Shown here: piece by piece, positions 57,906 to 64,000 of the stretch
How positions within the stretch are numbered: position 1 is the stretch's first letter
How the letters are laid out: every line of letters begins with the position of its first letter
Source of the DNA: Hyphomicrobiaceae bacterium
GTDB taxonomy: Bacteria; Pseudomonadota; Alphaproteobacteria; Rhizobiales; Hyphomicrobiaceae
Assembly (NCBI GenBank): GCA_020638055.1
Contig: JACKJH010000001.1
Span: forward strand, 434,001-498,000
Reading direction: 5' to 3'
DNA length: 64,000 bases
Translations under genes and position numbers: made by a program
Notes under the pieces: model-generated
Told to the model about the DNA's origin: nothing
The model's database searches: none
Seen by the model: only the letters and a program-made list of their open reading frames with translations

Positions 57906-58113
57906 ATCGCGTTCACTTTTCATGGAATTGCGAACGCGATCTATTTTCTTTTATTTCTCGCCGTGTTCTTCACGCCGAACCGCGTACACTTCGGCTGAAC
58001 ATGCTCTAGATCGCGTTCACTTTTCATGGAATCGCGAACGCGCTCTATTTTCTTTTATTTCTCGCCGTGTTCTTCACGCCGAACCGCGTACACTTCGGCT
58101 GAACATGCTCTAA
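57902..58113. repeat. Two tandem 104-bp palindromic repeats abutting the pqqA stop
   Basis: The copies start at 57903 and 58007. Each has a hairpin AGATCGCGTTC...GAACGCGATCT (or GAACGCGCTCT), an AT-rich bridge, and a second hairpin CACGCCGAA...TTCGGCTG ending ACATGCTCTAG. A third copy lies at 63281. The second half is related to the 58-bp array. Confidence 0.95.
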
Positions 58114-58233
58114 GTCGGTCTCACTCGGAATGCCTCAAGTCGGGTGTGTGATGCCAATTTGCGGATAAAACGCCCGCGTCGGAATTGAGGATTTCGCGTT
58201 ACATTCCTGCCGCACTTCCGGCCGGCTTATTTG

Positions 58234-58264
58234 AGCGGCGCCATTCACGGGCGCCGCTTTGTTT
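58234..58264 (+). terminator. GC-rich hairpin with T-run downstream of the pqqA region
   Basis: AGCGGCGCC/GGCGCCGCT arms (9 bp) with a 7-base loop are followed by TTTGTTTA on the plus strand. It could end a transcript from pqqA. It also lies 25 bp after the stop of the convergent GNAT gene, so it may serve both. Confidence 0.6.
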
Positions 58265-58288
58265 ATTGGCGGCGTTTTTGCGTTACCG

Positions 58289-58813
58289 TTACATATCCGG
58301 TCGATACCGTAGCAGCATCCACGATGGCCCGACGATGGGATCTTCCCATACCCGCGTCCAGGCGAAGCCGGCGCGCTCATAGGCCCGAATTGCAGGCTCG
58401 TTGGCGATGGCGACAAAGACCGATAGTGCTGCGGCAAATGTCGTCACGAAAACTTCGTCGGCAAGCATCGAGAGTGCGGTTTCGCCCACGCCTTTGCCGC
58501 GATGTTCTGGTTCGGCAATGAAAATATCGACATCCCATGTGCCAGGCGGCATGCCTTCGGGCAGGTCGCTTCCCCAGTGCGCTGCGTCGATGGCATGGAC
58601 GTAACCGGCAGGGCGACCGTCTACCTCAACGATGCGCGCAATTGCTGATTCTGTTTCGGCAACGATGCGCATTTCCGCTTCGGCCGCACTGGCGCTGCCC
58701 CACCATCGCCGAATATCGGGACGGGTAATCCAACGGCGTATGAGCAGCCAGTCCTCGGCCTGGATCGGGCGCAGGGCCACAGCGGGGCCAGATGGTGTCG
58801 ACGTAGATGCCAT
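58289..58813 (-). CDS. GNAT acetyltransferase, AacA4/aminoglycoside 6'-N-acetyltransferase-like
   Basis: The 174-residue protein shows LRPIQAEDWLLIRRWITRPDIRRWW, then motif A DVDIFIAEPEHRGKGVGETAL (acetyl-CoA loop HRGKGVG) and motif B VFVAIANEPAIRAYERAGF. This layout resembles AAC(6')-type and related acetyltransferases. Drug resistance cannot be claimed; many such proteins acetylate other small molecules. Confidence 0.75.
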   Translation of the reverse strand: MASTSTPSGPAVALRPIQAEDWLLIRRWITRPDIRRWWGSASAAEAEMRIVAETESAIARIVEVDGRPAGYVHAIDAAHWGSDLPEGMPPGTWDVDIFIAEPEHRGKGVGETALSMLADEVFVTTFAAALSVFVAIANEPAIRAYERAGFAWTRVWEDPIVGPSWMLLRYRPDM

Positions 58814-58975
58814 AAGCGCAAGTAGTCGGCCGACGTTCTCTGGAAATCAAGCTCTACAATCGGCAATAATTAAAGCCGGCACACTGAGCAGCTCGTGAAA
58901 ATACAGCGTTTTGCGAGATTTTGTCTGCATTGAGGTGGTTTTGCAGCGAGAACACCTTCAGCAGACGCTGGGGTT

Positions 58976-59016
58976 ACAGCGCTTTTCGATCCGATGGAAT
59001 CGGATCAGCGCTCTAG
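58976..59016. repeat. RIME-like left hairpin module, separated from its right half
   Basis: CAGCGCTTTTCGATCC...GGATCAGCGCTCTAG. The expected right module does not follow at the CTAG; it reappears about 140 bp later at 59157. Confidence 0.85.
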
Positions 59017-59076
59017 TGTTCCGACTCTGACGCTTGGTTCCCTGTCGGGCCCCGACGCGTCAGCCCGGAACCCTAG
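59013..59076. repeat. Small CTAG-bounded palindrome inserted in the RIME-like element
   Basis: CTAGTGTTCCGACTCTGACGC faces GCGTCAGCCCGGAACCCTAG. The arms match over about 15 bases, with an inner CTGTCGGGCCCCGAC hairpin. It begins at the CTAG that ends the left RIME module. Confidence 0.7.
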
Positions 59077-59156
59077 CATTCTCATTGTTTGTGTTCTGGA
59101 TTCACGATCGTTTGACGACCTTCGCCCGGAGATCAAACGTTCGATCCAGAAGACTA

Positions 59157-59220
59157 ACTTTTTGGTTTGGTCGCATTTTCTTCGACGAACCGGTATCCAC
59201 TTCCTCGGAAAATGCTCTAG
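59157..59220. repeat. RIME-like right module ending on the purH stop codon
   Basis: TTTTTGGTTTGGTCGCATTTTC...TCGGAAAATGCTCTAG. The terminal CTAG (59217-59220) contains the purH TAG stop on the minus strand. Upstream (59097-59155) is another hairpin, TCTGGAT...ATCCAGA, not seen elsewhere in the window. Confidence 0.85.
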
Positions 59221-60809
59221 TGTCTGAAGTGGCGCATTCCGGTGAAAACCATGGCGAGGTTCTTGTCGTCGGCAGCCTTGATGACATCGTCATCACGCAT
59301 CGACCCGCCTGGTTGTATAACAGCAGTTGCACCAGCCTCTGCCGCAGCAAGCAAACCATCGGCAAATGGGAAAAACGCATCGGAGGCGACAACGGAGCCG
59401 TTCACGTCAAGACCCGCCATGCCAGCCTTGATGACGGCGATGCGTGACGAGTTCACGCGGCTCATCTGGCCGGCGCCGACGCCAATGGTCGCCAGATCCT
59501 TTGCGTAAACAATAGCGTTCGACTTGACGAACTTTGCAACCTTCCAGGCGAACATCATGTCTGCCCGTTCCGCGTCAGTCGGTTGACGCTTGGTCACGAC
59601 TTCGAATTTTTCGTTCAGCGCCAGGTCGGCGTCCTGGACGAGAAGGCCGCCGGTCACGCGCTTGAAGTCATAGCGCGGCGTTGCGTCAGCGGGCCATTCA
59701 CCGCAGACAAGCAGGCGGACGTTCTTTTTGGCGGCCACGGCTTCTTCCACACCGGCTGCCACAGCAGGAGCGATGATGACCTCCACGAACTGCTTTTCAA
59801 GGATTTCGTTCGCGGTGACGGCATCCAATTCGCGGTTGAAAGCAATGATGCCGCCGAAAGCAGACTCAGGATCGGTTAGGAACGCTCGCTCGTAAGCTGC
59901 CTGAAGCGTATCGGCTTGGGCGACACCGCAGGGGTTGGCATGCTTGACGATAACGCAAGCGGGCTTTTCTGCGAACGCCTTCACGCATTCAAGCGCGGCA
60001 TCGGTATCGGCGATGTTGTTGTAGGAGAGTTCCTTGCCCTGGAGCTGGCGGGCCGTTGAAACGGATGCATCGACGCCCTTTTCATTCGACACATAAAATG
60101 CAGCCTGCTGGTGCGGGTTCTCGCCATAGCGCATGCCCTGCGCCTTTGTGAACTGCACCGTGAAAGTGCGCGGGAATGCGTCAGCCTTGTCCTGCGGGCT
60201 ATCAATCACGGCACCGAGCCAGTTGGAAATCGCGCCGTCGTATTCAGCGGTCCGCGCGTAGGCTTTTTGTGCCATCTTGCGGCGGAACTTGGGGCAGGTT
60301 GCGCCTTCGTGTTGAGACATGTCACCGAGCAGTTTGTCATAATCAGCCGCATCGACGATGACGGTCACGCTGGCGTGGTTTTTGGCGGCAGCGCGAATCA
60401 TAGCCGGGCCGCCAATATCAATGTTCTCGACACACTCCTCAAAGCCGGCGCCCTTGGCGACTGTGGCCTCGAATGGATAAAGGTTCACAATCAGCAGGTC
60501 GATCGGGCCGATGTCGTGCTCACGTGCTGCCTTGTCGTGCTCTGGATTATCGCGGATGGCGAGCAGGCCGCCATGTACCTTTGGGTGTAGCGTCTTAAGG
60601 CGGCCGTCCATCATCTCTGGAAAACCGGTGTGCTCGGCCACGTCCTTTACCTGCAGCCCTGCGTTTTTCAACGCTGTGGCGGTGCCGCCGGTGGACAATA
60701 TTTCAATGCCCAGATCGGCCAATGCCTTGCCCAACTCTACGAGACCGCTTTTATCAGACACGGAAATCAGCGCACGGCGGATCTTGTGAGAAGTTGGTGC
60801 GGACGTCAT
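59217..60809 (-). CDS. purH: Bifunctional AICAR transformylase/IMP cyclohydrolase
   Basis: PurH carries out the last two steps of IMP synthesis. The 530-residue protein begins MTSAPTSHKIRRALISVSDKSGLVE (IMP cyclohydrolase, MGS-like domain) and includes MMDGRLKTLHPKVHGGLL and FPFADGLLAAAEAGATAVIQPGGS with the transformylase residues. It ends in the family-typical GMRHFRH. The ATG at 60809 has a GGGGAGA site; a start at 60884 would add 25 odd residues. The stop codon is part of a repeat boundary. Confidence 0.97.
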   Translation of the reverse strand: MTSAPTSHKIRRALISVSDKSGLVELGKALADLGIEILSTGGTATALKNAGLQVKDVAEHTGFPEMMDGRLKTLHPKVHGGLLAIRDNPEHDKAAREHDIGPIDLLIVNLYPFEATVAKGAGFEECVENIDIGGPAMIRAAAKNHASVTVIVDAADYDKLLGDMSQHEGATCPKFRRKMAQKAYARTAEYDGAISNWLGAVIDSPQDKADAFPRTFTVQFTKAQGMRYGENPHQQAAFYVSNEKGVDASVSTARQLQGKELSYNNIADTDAALECVKAFAEKPACVIVKHANPCGVAQADTLQAAYERAFLTDPESAFGGIIAFNRELDAVTANEILEKQFVEVIIAPAVAAGVEEAVAAKKNVRLLVCGEWPADATPRYDFKRVTGGLLVQDADLALNEKFEVVTKRQPTDAERADMMFAWKVAKFVKSNAIVYAKDLATIGVGAGQMSRVNSSRIAVIKAGMAGLDVNGSVVASDAFFPFADGLLAAAEAGATAVIQPGGSMRDDDVIKAADDKNLAMVFTGMRHFRH

Positions 60810-60914
60810 CTGGTTCTCCCCTTGGTGTCTTTGGAGCCGCGGTAGCATATGCAGCCATGCTGCGGAATGCGTCCATGCGCGCAATCCACGCCCCGTTTCA
60901 GCGTGATGTCATTT

Positions 60915-60957
60915 CTAGAGCGCATTCCGATCCGATGGAATCGGATCGGCGCTCTAG
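60915..60957. repeat. RIME-like left hairpin module, interrupted by the 270-bp element
   Basis: CTAGAGCGCATTCCGATC...GATCGGCGCTCTAG. Its right CTAG (60954-60957) is also the left edge of the 270-bp element. Confidence 0.9.
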
Positions 60958-61226
60958 CCCGCCTTTCTCACGATGGTATGGCCGGCACGGAGATGAAAAT
61001 GATGACAGGCCAGGAGAGCCGTGTCGTTCGATGTGGTGCATCGGGCAAGCGGCACGACACAGCCTGTCATCATTTTCACCCCGCCCTGCGGGTCGCGCTG
61101 GCGCGGCTGACCGCTGCGTCGGGCGGCTCAACCGTAGACCAACGCTACGCTTTTCGCCTCCCTCCTTGCGGGTCGATCTCGCGCCAGCGCGATGACGGCC
61201 GTGCCCTCGTGAGAAAGGCGGGCTAG
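60954..61226. repeat. 270-bp CTAG-bounded palindromic element (copy B), inserted in a RIME-like element
   Basis: Terminal repeats are the same as copy A (47990-48261). CTAG flanks both sides (60954-60957 and 61223-61226). The RIME-like left module lies directly before it and the right module directly after it. In uninterrupted copies these two modules share a single CTAG, so the second CTAG is a likely target duplication. The element covers the gap between purH and the heparinase gene. Confidence 0.93.
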
Positions 61227-61286
61227 CTTCTTGTTTGGTCGCATTTTCTGCGACGAACCGGTGGTCCACTTCGTCGGAAACTCTAG
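61223..61286. repeat. RIME-like right module after the 270-bp element
   Basis: CTAGCTTCTTGTTTGG...CTTCGTCGGAAACTCTAG, the right half of the interrupted mosaic. It has a 4-base deletion near its end. Confidence 0.88.
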
Positions 61287-61327
61287 GTGCGCAGATCCTC
61301 AATGTGAAATTCACCGCTGCGTGCGGT

Positions 61328-63028
61328 TCAGGCCAACCTGGTGAATGCCCATCGCACTTCAGTTTCGCCAAATGTCGCGCCGCGAAGAACAATTTGCATT
61401 CGGTTCAAAGGCCCTGAAGCGTCAGCAAAATACGCACTTTCCTCGATTACCATCCGTGCGCCTTCGCAGGCCATTCGCCAGCGCTGGCCGGGCAACTCGA
61501 TGGTTGCGGTTCCGACTTTTTCGGCGCGGGAACAGATGACGCCGGGGTGGAGGTGGAAATGAATTGCGAAAGGAATGTCCGATTTCAATCGTAAAACCCC
61601 GCGCGGTGGGTTCAAATGGTCGGTGCCAACGATGCGGCGTCCGTTATTGGAAATCGTTATACGGCGTTTATGAATGATGCCGAAGCGCTTGAGGTAACCA
61701 TCATGGCTTGCCTCAAAGCCAACCTCGCCATTGTCCGAGCCGAGATCGTCAAGGTAGGGGACAGCGGGTCCACGAATGGGCATGCCGCCGAGGATCTCCT
61801 CTATCCGACGGTTGCCGATCAACCGCGACGACGAGGTTTCGCCAAGCTCAAGCGTGTTGTGGCTGGCGGTGGCACGGGCAGCGGCAAGCCAGTCGTGATA
61901 GGCAGCGCCCGGCGCACCACCGTTCGACAGAATTAATTGTGCGCCAGAGCTCATTTCAAAAGACAGACAACCTGCCTGTGCTTCGCCTGCGAGAATAACG
62001 GGCGGCGGTGAGCCGCAATCCGCGATCAGGATCGTGTCGCCCTGTTCGAGGCGCTCATAGCCCGAATTCTTTGCGTGTATTGAGGGAGGCTCGTTGGTGT
62101 CAGCATAAGCCATGACTGTTGCTATGCGCGCAGGCATGCCGACAGAAACGCCGTTGAATCGCGCGAGCAACCCGTCACCCATACGTAGAAACCGCGCCAT
62201 CGACAGCATCTCAGTGACCGCTGCATCAAGCCTGGCGGGCTGCGTGCGTCCACGAGCACGGAAGCATTGGCGGAAGGGCAACAAGTCCAGCAGCAGCTCA
62301 ATCAGTGTTGCAGGATTGCGCGAGACGTGCCCACCGTCGGGGAGTATCTGCCTATCAAGTTCATCGAGCAGCAATGGCAAATCTGCTTCCAGCCTGCGGT
62401 CGCGGCCAGCGACACACAAATCCGCCAGGACGAGCGCTGTGAGCGCTAACAAGCGTGGCTCACCAGCGGCAGCTTCACGCCACGCGGAGGACAGGCGAAC
62501 GAGTTGCAGACCCAGGCTTGCGGCGATCGTGTTGTAAGTGCGTTCGTCAGCCCCTTCCAACAGCAGACCAGCGTGAGACAACCATGAAATGACCCGCCGC
62601 GCCAATACCTCGGGATGCCACGGCTCGCCAGTGCCCTTACGATTCCTGATCGCCCATTCCACGGCGAGCTGACGCGCGGCTTTTCCTGCTTCGGGTTCGG
62701 CCGCCGCCGCGCAATGGCGCAGCCAACCAAACCCGTGCAACGCCCGCGACCAATCCCTGCTGGGTGGTATTATGTCGAAGGGAGAATGCCCGTTAAGGCG
62801 CGCCAATGAGCCCGCCATGCCGAACTGCCCGTGACAGACTTCGTACCAAAAGCTGGGATCGGGGGTGCGCAAATCGTGCGGCACAATAAGGAGCTGGTCG
62901 ACGCGGGGCGCACCATAGCGCCAGCGCAACGTAGGAGAGTTCAAGGCGCGCGCAACAAAGCCACGACGGGCGCGCTCTGCCTCGATGGCCGAAATTTCCA
63001 GCCGCTCCTGCAATGTCAGCCGCGCCAT
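61328..63028 (-). CDS. Heparinase II/III-family protein
   Basis: From the ATG at 63028 the protein has 566 residues. The N-terminal helical alginate-lyase-like part contains WAIRNRKGTGEPWHPEVLARRVISWL and LDELDRQILPDGGHVSRNPAT. The C-terminal heparinase II/III beta domain contains ATASHNTLELGETSS and HDGYLKRFGIIHKRRITI. In rhizobia this gene lies between rsmB and purH. The polysaccharide substrate is not known; cleavage of an acidic glycan is a reasonable guess. An in-frame start at 63082 adds 18 residues. Confidence 0.87.
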   Translation of the reverse strand: MARLTLQERLEISAIEAERARRGFVARALNSPTLRWRYGAPRVDQLLIVPHDLRTPDPSFWYEVCHGQFGMAGSLARLNGHSPFDIIPPSRDWSRALHGFGWLRHCAAAAEPEAGKAARQLAVEWAIRNRKGTGEPWHPEVLARRVISWLSHAGLLLEGADERTYNTIAASLGLQLVRLSSAWREAAAGEPRLLALTALVLADLCVAGRDRRLEADLPLLLDELDRQILPDGGHVSRNPATLIELLLDLLPFRQCFRARGRTQPARLDAAVTEMLSMARFLRMGDGLLARFNGVSVGMPARIATVMAYADTNEPPSIHAKNSGYERLEQGDTILIADCGSPPPVILAGEAQAGCLSFEMSSGAQLILSNGGAPGAAYHDWLAAARATASHNTLELGETSSSRLIGNRRIEEILGGMPIRGPAVPYLDDLGSDNGEVGFEASHDGYLKRFGIIHKRRITISNNGRRIVGTDHLNPPRGVLRLKSDIPFAIHFHLHPGVICSRAEKVGTATIELPGQRWRMACEGARMVIEESAYFADASGPLNRMQIVLRGATFGETEVRWAFTRLA

Positions 63029-63280
63029 CGGCACCCGCCTTGCCCAGATTGCATTTTGGTCGGCAGCCTTGATGAGACGCAATTGCGGCCAGCCAGCGAC
63101 ACTCGGGACGATTTAAAGAGGTTGTTTCCCAGGGTTAACCGTCGACGGGGCGAGGCGCAAGCGCGGGCCGCAGCTTAGATGTGGGTGCGCGTATTGGGCC
63201 CGCAACATTGCTGCAATTTTCTGAGTGTTTGTGCATCGGCTGTCCTGCGCACCCAACGGATCCATCACTCGCACGAGTTT

Positions 63281-63387
63281 TTAGATCGCGTTCACTTTTC
63301 ATGGAATCGCGAACGCGCTCTATTTTCTTTTATTTTGAGCATGTTCTTCACGCCGAACCGCGTACACTTCGGCTGAACATGCTCTAG
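63281..63387. repeat. Single 104-bp-type palindromic repeat before rsmB's 3' end
   Basis: TTAGATCGCGTTC...GAACGCGCTCTATTTTC, then GAGCATGTTCTTCACGCCGAA facing TTCGGCTGAACATGCTCTAG. In this copy the second hairpin is complete with 10-bp outer arms. Confidence 0.92.
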
Positions 63388-63391
63388 CGAA

Positions 63392-64000
63392 TCAGGCGCT
63401 GCGGATAAGCCGGGCTGCGAAAAAGCCATCCATACCGCGATTTTCCGGGTCCCCTGGCGGCGACAGGCATGGCAGCGTGCGCAAATCTCCCTCAGGAGTA
63501 ATCCATTCGGCCTCTATGCCATCATCGGCAGCCATTATGGGATTTCTCGCAAATTCGGGATGTTTGGCTAGAAAACCCTGTATGCGGTGCTCCCCTTCGG
63601 CAGGCAATAGCGAACAGGTGCAATAGACCAGTGTGCCGCCTGGACGCACCAAGGCGGCGGCGCGATCAAGCAAACCCTTTTGAAGGCGGATGAGCCCAGC
63701 TAGATCTTTTTGGTCCTTGAGGTGCAGAATGTCGGGGTGGCGGCGGATGGTGCCCGTGGCTGAGCAGGGGGCATCGAGCAGGACAGCATCAAATGTATGA
63801 TCCGGCTGCCACTGCATTGCATCAGCCTCGATGATCTCGGCCGACAATCCAAGGCGCTGCAGGTTTTCAGCGATCCGTTGCAAGCGGACGTTGGATATAT
63901 CGACAGCGGTGACGCGAGCACCACGAGCTGCCAGTTGCGCAGTCTTGCCGCCAGGAGCGGCGCAAAGGTCAACGGCTCGGAGGCCGGTGAGATCATGCCC
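63392..64000 (-). CDS. rsmB: 16S rRNA (cytosine(967)-C5)-methyltransferase RsmB, C-terminal part (cut by window edge)
   Basis: The minus-strand frame enters from the right edge with VDLCAAPGGKTAQLAARGARVTAVDIS (SAM-binding motif I of RsmB/NOL1 methyltransferases). It then shows LLDAPCSATGTIRRHPDI with the motif IV Cys and VYCTCSLLPAEGE with the motif VI catalytic Cys. It ends FFAARLIRSA. About 200 residues are visible; the N-terminal NusB-like domain lies outside. It is upstream of the heparinase gene on the same strand. Confidence 0.93.
   Translation of the reverse strand, partial: GHDLTGLRAVDLCAAPGGKTAQLAARGARVTAVDISNVRLQRIAENLQRLGLSAEIIEADAMQWQPDHTFDAVLLDAPCSATGTIRRHPDILHLKDQKDLAGLIRLQKGLLDRAAALVRPGGTLVYCTCSLLPAEGEHRIQGFLAKHPEFARNPIMAADDGIEAEWITPEGDLRTLPCLSPPGDPENRGMDGFFAARLIRSA

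Overview
The window is a stretch of alphaproteobacterial chromosome, most likely Hyphomicrobiales (Rhizobiaceae/Phyllobacteriaceae-like). The evidence is the gene order mutS-glnD-murJ-trpS-nfuA-tsaB-rimI-miaB-phoH-ybeY-corC-lnt-HTH-metK-trmB-rimP-nusA-ylxR-infB-rbfA-truB, a very large NAD-glutamate dehydrogenase, an OlsB-type ornithine acyltransferase, and many short palindromic intergenic repeats of the rhizobial RIME type. The genus cannot be fixed from the sequence alone. Most genes are on the minus strand.

Layout from left to right. 1-8 kb holds the translation/transcription-factor operon, read right to left: rimP, nusA, ylxR, infB, two small uncharacterised genes, rbfA and truB (cut by the window edge). 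It has a candidate promoter followed by a terminator-like hairpin in its leader. 8-16.4 kb holds trmB, metK, an HTH regulator, lnt, corC, ybeY and phoH, with a 58-bp tandem array between ybeY and phoH. 16.4-31.9 kb holds miaB, plsC, rimI, tsaB, a nitroreductase, nfuA, a universal stress protein next to an IS481 scrap, trpS, murJ, an FAD oxidoreductase, a FemAB-like protein and glnD.

32-36.3 kb holds mutS, cut in two by a complete IS481-family insertion sequence, so the strain is predicted to lack MutS mismatch repair. 36.6-46.2 kb holds a MaeB-type malic enzyme, olsB, a hybrid histidine kinase, a Trm112-like protein, a LON-domain protein, a thioredoxin-TPR protein and a YbaK/ProX deacylase. 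46.2-58.8 kb holds tRNA-Gly(GCC), an orphan ParA, lemA with two TPM-domain genes, NAD-GDH, a UMF1-type MFS protein, a stand-alone pqqA-like peptide gene and a GNAT gene. 59-64 kb holds purH, a heparinase II/III-family protein and rsmB (cut by the right edge).

The most unusual feature is a dense set of palindromic intergenic elements from several sequence families. Most end in CTAG or TTAG, they nest inside one another at CTAG, and several sit exactly on the stop codon of a neighbouring gene. One family, about 270 bp with 17-bp terminal inverted repeats, looks like a recently active non-autonomous element. The other standout is a pqqA-like peptide gene with no other pqq gene in view.
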